The notes under the pieces: generated by a model
What the model saw: the letters and a program-made list of their open reading frames with translations, nothing else
What the model was told of the DNA's origin: nothing
Databases searched by the model: none
In this document: positions 22,839 through 32,900 of the stretch, piece by piece
How positions within the stretch are numbered: position 1 is the first letter of the stretch
Layout: each line of letters starts with the position of its first letter
Made by a program: the position numbers and the translations under genes
Assembly: GCA_905250115.1 (NCBI GenBank)
Contig: CAJNOI010000154.1
Span: 28,204-92,203 of the forward strand
Direction of reading: 5' to 3'
DNA from: Adineta steineri
Lineage: Eukaryota; Rotifera; Eurotatoria; Adinetida; Adinetidae
DNA: 64,000 bases

Positions 22839-25085
22839 TTATAATTCCTCTTTTACAATTTTAATGCTCTGTTTCACATCTTTAAGGTGCGGATGATTTG
22901 GTGGTAATGAAACTTTGAGAATGTCAAGAGCACGTTCAAAATATGAGAGAGATTTTGAATATTCTTTCATGTTCTCATATAGAAAACCGAGGTTGTTGTA
23001 CGATTGAACCAAGTCAGGATGATCAGCAGGAAGAGTTTTTTCTCGAATTCCTAGAGATTTTTCGTAAAATGAAAGTGCTTTCGAGTACTCTCCCATGCTA
23101 TCATACACACTACCAATGTTGTTGTAAGAAGTAGCCAAGTTAGGATGATTGGCAGGAAGAGTTTTTTCTTGAATTCCAAGTGCTTTTTCGTAGAATGAAA
23201 GTGCTTTCAAGTACTCCCCCATGTTATTATACACACTACCAATATTGTTGTAAGAAGTAGCCAAGTTAGGATGATTGGCAGGAAGAGTTTTTTCTTGTAT
23301 TCCAAGTGCTTTTTCGTAAAATGAAAGTGCTTTTGAGTACTCTCCCATGTTCTTATACACACCACCAATGTTGTTGTAGGAAATAGCCAAGTCAGGATGA
23401 TTTACAGAAAGAGTTTTTTCTTGAATTCCGAGTGCTTTCTTGTAAAATGAAAGTGCTTTCGAGTAGTCTCTCATCTGTTTATACATGAAACCAATGTTGC
23501 TGTATGAACTGGCCAAGTCAGGATGATTGACAGGGAGAGTTTTTTCTTTCATTTCGAGTGATTTCTAGTGAAATGAAAGCGCTTTCGAGTACCCTCCCAT
23601 GTTATTATACACACTACCAATGTTACTGTAGGAAGTAGCTAACGAACGATGGTTTGCAGGAAGAGTTAGTTTTAGAATTCCAAGTGCTTTTTCATAACAT
23701 GAAAGGGCTTTCGAGTACTCTCCCATGTTATTATAGACACTAGCAATGTTATTGTAGGAAGTAGCTAATGAGGGATGATTAGCAGAAAGAGTTTTTTCTT
23801 CGATTCCAAGTACTTTTTCGTGAAATGAAAGTGCTTTCGAGTACTCTCCCATTTCTCTATACATCTCACCAATGTTATTGTAGGAAACAGCCAATGAAGG
23901 ACGATTTGCAGAAAGAGTTTCTTCGGCGATCTCAAGTCCTTGTTTGAAATATTTAATAGCTTGTTCATAATCGCCTTGTCCGTGTTTGACAGATCCAAGC
24001 TGATTATAATAAAGTGCTCTGTCATCTTCATTCAATGTTTGCACGAGTAGTACTTTATATAGTTCTTCAGCCTTATCGAAATGACCTATTTTGAGTGATA
24101 AGCTACCCAATCGTTCCCATCCTGTGTCGCCTCCAACCTCTTTGCTTATATATTTAGTCAATCGTTGAAGTTGTTCATCATTATCAGCAGTTAGCTGAAG
24201 TTCTACTTGATAAAGTTGATCGTTATTGTCCATTTGTTTAATTGTACCTATTCGAAATACGGTGTGCATGGAGAAGAGTATTTCGTCTTCGTCACTGTAA
24301 TAACTAGCCTCCTTAATAGAGGCGAATGGTGTTGATGAGACACGAGGATCAATAGTCATTATAAAAAATATTCCCACTTTATCGACATTTCCTGAAGAAC
24401 TCTCGGCATAAACAAGAGGGAGATCTGGTTGTGCACTGGTTGATAAAAAGCTATTAAAAGACAGGAGACCATCTTTTGTTTTTCTGAGTTTGTCGAAATC
24501 AGTTTTCAACAAAGCCTGTCCTCGATAAACTATAAAAGGCCTACCATGATAATTTGGGAATTGTTGTTCATGTAGTTGATGAAGTTGTTGGTGAAGATCA
24601 CGAATAAAAAATCCCATATTAATGATTGTATCGACATCCAATGTTCGAAGTGCTCGATTGAGCATATGGTACACAAAAGACTCTTGTGTATACCACCAAA
24701 TTGCTTGTTCTTGACGATAATCATCTTGAAATTCACTAATAATATTTAATTCTGCCTTATTGTCAGAATAGAATTTGTAGCAATACACAACTAAGTTCTT
24801 GATGGCTTGTTCTTGATCATGCTCCATTTCAAGGAGAATTTCCTTAAATATTTGTGTGTACATGTAACTTGGCTCCAGTTGATTCAGGTTTTCACTAGAC
24901 ACCGTTTCATTCGTCGTAACGAAGCTTATAGAAATTGAATCCCGATTGACTTGCCTGACATCTTGTTTGTCATCTACTTTTAATGCATCGCAAATGTCCT
25001 TGATATGATTAGCGGGCCACCAGAGAGGAATTAGTGACATTTGCCACACCAAAAATAATTTAAATAGAATATTTTCTTTCGACAT
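22839..25085 (-). pseudogene. ADP-ribosyltransferase-TPR gene with in-frame stop
   Basis: One continuous frame of 749 codons is interrupted only by TAG at 23565-23567 (codon 507, in ...KALSFH*KSLEMKEKT). Sister repeats have Glu (FYEKAL) there, so this is a single nonsense change in the TPR array. The ART domain keeps the R-S-ExE motif: VYRGQ (R188), FLSTS (S215, S217) and SDEDEIL (E266, E268). It is followed by about ten 42-residue kinesin-light-chain-type TPRs (NHPDLATSYNNIGSVYNNMG EYSKALSFYEKALGI pattern). The N-terminal Rossmann-like domain of the 17.9-kb paralogue is missing except its last helix (ICDALK); an acceptor-like TTATTTTCAG just before the ATG hints at an upstream exon. The stop leaves the catalytic domain and about four TPRs, so a shortened active protein is possible. 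Confidence 0.8.
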
Positions 25086-25788
25086 TTTTTCTGAAAATAA
25101 TTACGTTGATAAAAAAATAAAAATTTAAGTTAAGACTTTAGACAGAAATAAAAATGCTGAAAATTAAATCTATTTATTAACATGGGATATCCAATCGGGT
25201 ATGCTGACCAGTAAGTAAACTGAAGGTCTACAGGTCAATACTCTAAGTATTCATCTAGTTTCTGTTTTCTTTAAATATTCCTGTAAACATTCCGTCAAGA
25301 AATCAGATAATATCCTAGATGAAACTCACTAAGATTCTGGAAGATATAATCAGAATTTTTTCGTTGGAATCATTAAAATCCAGCCAAGATCATTCTAAAA
25401 TTTTGTTTGAGTTCTGCACAAATCTTGAAAATTTTATGGATATAGATTTATTTCAGAATTTGAGATTTCTTGATCAAATTCTTGATTTTAAATCCACTAT
25501 TAAACTGTTTACGATCTTGACTAAGTTCAATTGTTAATCCGAGCAGGATTTTCAAATTTCATGGCTACACGGCTCTTTCGAGATTTATTGATTTTCTGAA
25601 CAGTTCTTAATTCAGGAATGATGATAAATCTATAGGTATCATAGTTGAATACCGTCAGAATCTTGAGCTTCTGTGAGTACATATTTCTTCATAATTTCAC
25701 CATATTCTCAGGAGAAACAGTAATTTCCTACAGGATTCTTCGGAAATATATGAAGGATCTAGAAAGGAAATATCAAAGAATTTTCTTA
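25086..25788. other. Intergenic region
   Basis: AT-rich sequence containing a Leu/Phe-rich open frame at 25319-25537 with internally repetitive phrases (TTGAAAATTTTATGG, TCTTGATCAAATTCTTGAT). It is not convincing as a gene. Confidence 0.35.
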
Positions 25789-25842
25789 AGGTGTGGGGTG
25801 TGGGGATGAACATTCTTTTATTCCTTATCAACACCCACACCT
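25789..25842. repeat. Telomere-like hairpin element 12
   Basis: AGGTGTGGGGTGTGGGG and AACACCCACACCT flank about 25 nt. The left arm has the variant unit GTGTGGG(G). Confidence 0.8.
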
Positions 25843-25934
25843 ACAGAGGTACTTCCAGTTTCAACAAATGCGTCGGAATAAATATTTCGCTAAATCTAGA
25901 TAATTTCTGTTATGTATATCTTTTCTGTTTATAG

Positions 25935-26414
25935 GTTTATACAGAGACGAAAACTTATAAAGATGAGTATGGTGAATCGCATACTCATACTGTAGCAAAA
26001 TCTGGTATTGTGACTGAGTTCAATTTTTCCATTGATCTACCACCTTACATTTGTGAACATTGGTGGCGCGCTGCTGTTATTCCATCTGCAAAGGCAAAAA
26101 TGGCTGGTAAAACGGTTACATTAAGAGATGCTCTTGAACAGTATACAGTTTCAAATAAGAAAATCAAACAAATAGTGGCGCGAAAGCAGCTACATGGCTG
26201 GAATATAAACGAATTGGAAATTAAACTTATTGCATCAGTTAAATCAACTGGTTATCGAAATAATATTATTGTTGTAAGTATAATTGTAATACTTAATCCT
26301 TTGAGATCTAAGTTATTTAGATAATACAGAAAATTTTCGGAACACTCTTTATTGCTTCTGTTCAAGGGATTACTTACTAATTTATTCTCTTTCTCATAGA
26401 GAAGAGTCCAGTAA
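25935..26414 (+). CDS. Orphan exon pair, product unknown
   Basis: A 113-codon phase-0 exon at 25935-26273 lies between a good acceptor (TTCTGTTTATAG) and donor (GTAAGTATA). A second acceptor (TTTCTCATAG) leads at 26400 to RRVQ and a stop. The product ends VYTETKTYKDEYGESHTHTV, then a stretch with DLPPYICEHWWRAAVIPSAK and VTLRDALEQYTVSNKKIKQI. I do not recognise the family. Frame preservation and paired splice sites support real exons, but no upstream exon or start was found, so it may be a gene fragment. Confidence 0.45.
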
Positions 26415-26678
26415 GAATAAACCGTCTGCTTGCTTGTGTATCCGCCGGGTCAAAAAAACATCGAAGACCAGTTCTCAGGAAAAGACATTTCTAGAGGTAT
26501 TTCGATGTGTGGAATTCAAATGTGCGCCTCATTTGATCAGACTACCGAAGGGGAGAAGGACCGGTGAATTGAGAGAAGTGACGTGTACTGATAGAAACCA
26601 AATTTTTGGATAATGCATTTTTATGGGTATCTACATGTTCCCCTGCTTGTAGTACACAGTGTGACGATCATAAAGTGT

Positions 26679-26730
26679 TGGGGTGTGGGTGTGCATAAAA
26701 TAAATTCATCTCAACCACATCCACACCCAG
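26679..26730. repeat. Telomere-like hairpin element 13
   Basis: TGGGGTGTGGGTGTGC and CCACATCCACACCCAG, loop about 20 nt. Confidence 0.8.
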
Positions 26731-26746
26731 CGCTTGTTTACTTGGG

Positions 26747-26960
26747 TAGTATGCACTTTGATCGAATGCCTTTCATCTGTACACTGAATGATGGCATTAC
26801 ATGTAGACAGTGGCATTTTCTTATTAAATGGCACTTCCTATTTAATATGCCGTTTTTTATGATGTGATATTTCTCATTTAATAGGCCATTATCTTATGAT
26901 GTGGCATTACCTATATGATGTGGCATTTTACTATATGGTGTGATATTTTACTGTAGCAGG
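26747..26960. repeat. Degenerate tandem repeat around TGATGTGGCATT
   Basis: About seven diverged copies of a 25-30-bp unit (TATGATGTGGCATTTTACTA and relatives, some with GTGATATTTT) run head to tail. No coding content is apparent. Confidence 0.5.
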
Positions 26961-27061
26961 ATACTGAATGTGCCAAGTATTATATAAGGGACGAGGAATA
27001 TTCAGAAAGGTGTGCGATTTTTTAAATAAAATATATATAGTCAACATCACACTTCAGACCA

Positions 27062-27113
27062 GAGGGTGTGGGTGCATCGTCTTCTATATCGTTGACGCCC
27101 ACACCCACCCCTT
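27062..27113. repeat. Telomere-like hairpin element 14
   Basis: GAGGGTGTGGGTGCATCG and GACGCCCACACCCACCCC, loop about 15 nt. GCATCG/CGTTGACGC extends the stem partly beyond the telomere-like part. Confidence 0.85.
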
Positions 27114-27373
27114 CTGTAATTTCGACAAAAATCAATAAAAAGATGATTTATTTATTCGAATTTCTCAACCAAAAGTATCAAATTTAATTCAACTTCGATG
27201 GAAAAAACAAAAAAATTCTTCATTGTTTTCTTATCAAAATATTTCTTTTTCTTCAAAATTTATTTGATTTCTTCATTGATTTTCAATAATGAAGCTTTAT
27301 CTTTCATTTTATTTTTATTTCTCAATTTTTTATTTAATAAAAAATTTTTTTTGTTTTAAAATTAAAATTTCAT

Positions 27374-28046
27374 TCACAAATCTATTTCAAATTTTTGAGC
27401 TCGGTCATTTCCAAAATCAGCAACATAAAGATTTCCTTCATCATCAAAAGATAAACCCATGGGTTCATTCAATTGATTCGGTTGATTTCTTTGACCATTT
27501 CCACCAACAATAATTTCACCTTCCTCTTTTCTTTCACACCAACGCATTACCCGATTATTCCCACTATCTGCCACATAAATTTGACCCAAATCATCAACAA
27601 TTATTCCTTGAGGTTCAGACAATTGATTCGGATCTTTACCTCTACCATTTTTTCCAGCCACAATTCTTCCTTCTTTTGCATCTTTTCTCTATTTCATCAC
27701 ACGATGATTATTGTGATCTGATACATAAACAGATTGATCTTCATCAACAAAGATAAAAGTAGGATAATTGAGTTGATTCCCTTTTCCATTGTCTCACTTT
27801 ATTCTTCTCAACATCAGACACGTAAAGAAATCCATTTTGATTTATTGCCAAACCCAAACAGTCAATATTGTTAAGGAGAATCTGTTGATTTTAATTCATT
27901 CATTGAATCAGTCGTCTGTTCCCTTCGTCAGCAATGATGCTCGAATGATTTTGTTGATCGAAAATAACATCCGTTGTCAAATCCAATTGACCCATTCGAT
28001 TTCCTTTGCCATTTCCACCTGCAATAATTTGTCCTTCTTTTGCATT
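27374..28046 (-). pseudogene. NHL-repeat pseudogene
   Basis: The 3' part (27374-27661) reads cleanly as two to three NHL blades ending YVADFGNDRAQKFEIDL. Upstream the homology continues but is broken: the Trp of NHRVMKWRKDAKEG is a TAG stop near 27690, and about 30 codons are deleted between the KVRQWK and GNQLNYPTF segments near 27780, followed by frame changes. Homology ends abruptly near 28046 at a perfect 25-bp inverted repeat. It is clearly related to the intact genes at 29.9, 39.1 and 57.9 kb. Confidence 0.75.
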
Positions 28047-28270
28047 AGAGTCATTCTCCCTAATAACGACGGGCAGCCTACTTCATTTTATACCGCTGAT
28101 ATCTCTATGAAAACATGAAAGAAATTGAATGAAAAATACACCATTAGAAAGCGTGTCATCGAAATATTCCCCAAATATATAATTATTAGAGATCGGAGTT
28201 GAAATAGATGAACGACAACTAAAACAAGATGATGTATTTATTTTGCGTCGTTATTAGGGAGAATGACTCT
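28047..28270. repeat. Perfect 25-bp inverted repeat
   Basis: AGAGTCATTCTCCCTAATAA plus CGACG at 28047-28071 recurs as its exact reverse complement at 28246-28270, with 174 bp between. The left copy coincides with the point where NHL homology stops. Confidence 0.85.
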
Positions 28271-29138
28271 ATGTTTGGATTCTTTCTCCACGTTATGAGA
28301 GGTATTTATTACATTTCATTTATAACAAAGAAGATGAAGAAGACCTTTAAAAAATAGCTACGATTGATTGCAAAAACACAATTTAAAAAGTTATCTTTTA
28401 ACATGTAATACGATACTGATCATGAAATGAGAAAAAATAAAACACAATTCACATTTGAATATCACAAAAACTCAACAAGAATTCATCAGAATCTATCCAA
28501 TTTTAACATATTCTAATTGTTCTATGTTATGAAAAATAATAAGAAACTGAAGAAATATGGTTACCAGCACTCTCCGTGTTGGTATGTTGATTCATTAATA
28601 TGATTCTCATTATAAAAGCACATGAAACAGTATACACCTTAATTATGTTAACGTCTAGTTTTGATTACCTTCAACTAATTTCTATTTATAATTACATCTG
28701 AACGTATTCTTTTGCTTTACATATTTCGTTTGTTGAATGATTTTCTAAATGAAATATTTAATAATAAACATATAATGAGAAAATACTGTTGCAGGTAAAG
28801 ATACTTCTATATAAATATAAAGCTTGATTTATTAGAGAAATTATTCATATGTAAATTTAAACTATCTCTATCTAATAGCTTTTGAGTTTAGATGAATAAG
28901 TACATGTAAAATGAAACTAATCTCTAAGTTTTCTATTTGTTTCGTGATAAATACATTTAATAATATTGAACAATATTATGTCAGAGTTTGTTTTGTATCT
29001 AATGATATTAATTCTGAATGATTGACGGAAGAAAATGTTGAACATGAATATATATCATATCAGTTTAAATTCGATATGATTATTATTCATGGATTTTCCT
29101 ACTTAAGAAAAAAGATCTTTTCATGTCCTTATTTTGAA
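28271..29138. other. AT-rich intergenic region
   Basis: No gene, RNA or repeat was recognised. Confidence 0.35.
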
Positions 29139-29181
29139 CAAGAGTGTGGGCATTGACCTTTGAATGATCCATATCCACATT
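29139..29181. repeat. Decayed telomere-like hairpin
   Basis: AAGAGTGTGGGCATTG and CCATATCCACATTT retain only part of the arm similarity. Confidence 0.45.
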
Positions 29182-29901
29182 TAGCCAGTATTTTGAATAA
29201 AACTACCCATTCTTACTCGATGTCTCCCTCTCGGGTGACCCCACTCGATGCAAAAATGTGCTATTAACATTACTTATGTTTTATGGATCTATTTTCAAAA
29301 ATTAAAGTTTCACATCACATGAATAAGTTTTATTTTATTTTTGAGTCATTTCTTCAACTATTCTAATTAGAAAATTTTCTTAATAAATTCGACTTTGAAT
29401 TGTTAATATGAATCAAAAAAGTAAAAGTCACACCTTCAAATTCTTTTTCTCTTCATGAAATTTGAAAATTTTTCATAAACAACTTTGCTGATTCAAAACT
29501 ATAAGAAATAATTTGATTGTTTTTATGAGGAAGGAGAAAATTGAATTACATTTGATAAAGAAAGTCTTAAATACTTATGTTAATTTCTTGAAAAAATAAA
29601 AAAACATCTTTTTTGCAAGTTTCATTGGAAGAAATTAGATAAAAATATTTTTATTTCATCAGAAATCTTTGAAAATAACAATCAAAGTTGAATTATATAT
29701 TATTTCAATCTCTTATTTATTTTTCTTTCGTATTTCTTGTTTCTGTTTTCAAATTTTTATTCCCAATTTTTCATAAAGCATTTCTTTTTTTTCCAGTTTT
29801 GATCGATTTTTTCATTGATTTTCAATTGTAAAACTTTATTTTTCCTTTTATTTCTTGATTATTTATTCTTTAAAATTTTCTTTTCAAAATCAAAAATTCA
29901 T
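29182..29901. other. AT-rich region 3' of the membrane NHL gene
   Basis: Long A/T runs; no gene was recognised. It probably includes the 3' untranslated region. Confidence 0.35.
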
Positions 29902-32900
29902 TCACAAAATTATTTCAAATTTTTGAATTCGATGATTTCCCATATCAGCAACATAAAGATTTCCTTCATCATCAAAAGATAAACCAGTGGGACGATTCAA
30001 TTGATTTGAATTGCCTCCATAACCATTTCCACCAACAACAATCTCACCTTCTTCGTTTCCTTCATACCAACGCATTACTCGAAAATTCAGATAATCTGCC
30101 ACATAGATTTGACCGAAATCATCAACAATTACTCCATGAGGAAAAAACAGTTGATTGAGATTTCCTCCATTATCATTTCCTCCAGCCACAATTCTTCCTT
30201 CTTTTGCATCTTTTCTCCATTTCATTACACGATGATTGTTCACATCTGATACATAAACCGATTGATCGTCATCAACAAAGATATGACTAGGAGAACTGAG
30301 TTGATTGAGTTGATCTCCTTGTCCATTTCCACCTGCCACTACAATTCCTTCATTGTTATATTCTCCCATTTTCCATCGTCTCACTTCATCCTTCTCATGA
30401 TCAGAAACATAAAGAAATCTATGTTTATTCATTGCCAAGCCACGACAGCGAATATTGTCAATGAGAATTTGTTGAGTTTGATTGATCCATTGAATCACTC
30501 GTCTGTTCCCACGATCAGCAATGATGATCGAATGATCTTGTTGATCAACAATCACATCTGTTGGCTCATTCAATTGATCCATTCGATCTCCTTGATCATT
30601 TCCACCTGCAATGATTTGTCCTTCCTTCGCAGTATATTTCCATTCAACAATACGATGATTATAAGTATCAGCAATGAAAATATTTTTATTTTTATCAATA
30701 GAGAATCCAACAGGAGCATAGAGTTGATTTAATTCCCCTCCATCTTTATTTCCACCAGCCACAGTGCTGGCATTTCGTTTCCATTTGTTGAATTTCGGTT
30801 CTAGAAAAGAATGAAAACAAAAGGTTTTGATGAAAAGAAGAAAATTGTTTTTTATCGACGAAAAAAAAAGAAAAGATTAGTTTTCGATGAAACTTTGAGT
30901 TTGTTTTTTGTTGAAGTTAAATCGTAAATGAAATCAGTAGCGGAGCCAAGGGGAAGGGTGAGGACAGCGCTCAGCCCCCTTCCCTAACAAGATTTTGAAA
31001 AATATGTTTTCCTGATACAAAATCTTATTATTCTTTGTAGTGGAATATTCTATGAGATATAGCTTATTGTGTGGAAATCATATGTACTTTTTAAACAAAT
31101 AAAAACACATTTAATATGAGTTTCAGCTAGATTCTAGAGATTTTTCAGTTTCATATTTCACTCATTCGATAACGTAACGTGCAAACAATGCAGAATTATA
31201 CTAAAAGTTTTTTTCGCTTTTGCACCCTCGGTTGGATTAGAGCTCGTCGAGGTGAGTAAGAATATATCAGTTTTTACATTTTTTCCCAAAGTTCTGAAAG
31301 ATCTATTTTCTTGAAAAAAATATTAGAAAAAATTCATCTTTTAAAGTTTTTTTCACTCTAGAATCCCTTCATTTTACAAGCATATTTTCACTAAGGAATA
31401 ACCAAAAAAAGGTCAGATCAATGCAGTTTTTCACAATAAATCTAAATATATTATTCTCATAGTCCGAAGAAACGTCAAAGCTCTCTAAAATTGAAAAAAA
31501 CATTAAAAGATGAGTTTTTTCAATATTTTTTTTCAAGAAAACGAATCTTTCAGCACTTTGGAAAAAATATAAAAACTGACCAATACTTACTCAACTCGAC
31601 GAGCTCCATCCAACCAAGTGTGGAAAAGCGAAAAAAAAGTTTGCACTGGTTGCGTAGATAAATTATACTTCCTAAGATGGACCGAAACGGTTCCGAGGGC
31701 TGAGCTCTCTCCCGTTCCTAGCTCAAAATCTTGGCTTCGTCACTGTAATTAATGTCACTGTGCATGAAAAGAATATAATGCTCACATTATTCTCATGAAA
31801 AAATCAATATTTATGAAAGATGTGTTTCTCAAGTATTAAGTTAGTATTTTATCCAACTACAATTTCTTTTGAACACGTCGATTCTATATAAATGCTACCT
31901 GTAACATGAGATTAGGTGTTCATATCTACTGATACTTCTACGTGTATAATCATACTGATAAATCAGATTAAAACTGACCATATAATGATTAAATATAGAT
32001 TAAAATCTACTGTTTCAGTTATAAAAGAGGACTTTTCTTGGATTCACTTCTGTTCTCAAATAAGTAACTATGATCAGCTAGAAATGTTTAGTATGCGAGT
32101 TTGTCTAAATTATAATGTGAACAATTAATAGAGATGATATTTGTAATAGACTCGTGCTGATAGTGTACTACGAGAAATAGTGATAGCTACAAATAGCAGT
32201 GGACATAAGTCTTCAAAAATTATTCAATAAATATTACATTTCTTACATAATCTGGTTGATTCATGATAGTACTCACGGATATTTCCAATTATCTTCTATA
32301 CTATATTTACAGGCAATGACGTTATCTGACTTTATTTAGTCATAGTATCTACCATTATCTACCTTTTCCGCTGTAACGAGCAGTTATCAAAGTAGTCACT
32401 GAGTTCGATTATGTATGAATCTTTTTATCGATAACATGTTCGTATAATATCATCACAATCGACTAGGCATATTCAATATTCGACTAAGCACAGATGGAAT
32501 CATCTCATGAAAAACTGAACTTGTTTGCAGCTCTTATACAAAGTTATCTAATGTTTTTTATCTAGATGGAGAACATCAGACACCCAAAAACCAAAACTTT
32601 TATATTTGAATAGTTGTGATACTTATCGTTTAGGTTATTACAAAAGGGAAAGAGCGGAATCATGGAATCCAAAATTGTTTTTGGAATGCTTGGAAATCCT
32701 TCGGACGTTTTGGGAATTCAAAAATCGTAAATGAAACATGAAAACCCTCGATGTTCATTAAGATATTTAAAATTTCTAGAAATTTACGAGATATTGCTCT
32801 AAAAAATTAACGATTGTGGAATTATTTGATAAAATCTCTAAAGACTAGAGGTACACACAGTTCACTTGAACGAACTGAACTTATTAAAACAGTTCAGTTG

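Noticed and set aside
30262-30732. Long plus-strand frame of 156 codons opposite an NHL exon (similarly at 39450-39917 and 58534-58776)
   Set aside because: Shadow of the repetitive NHL coding sequence on the other strand; the same shadow occurs at each paralogue.
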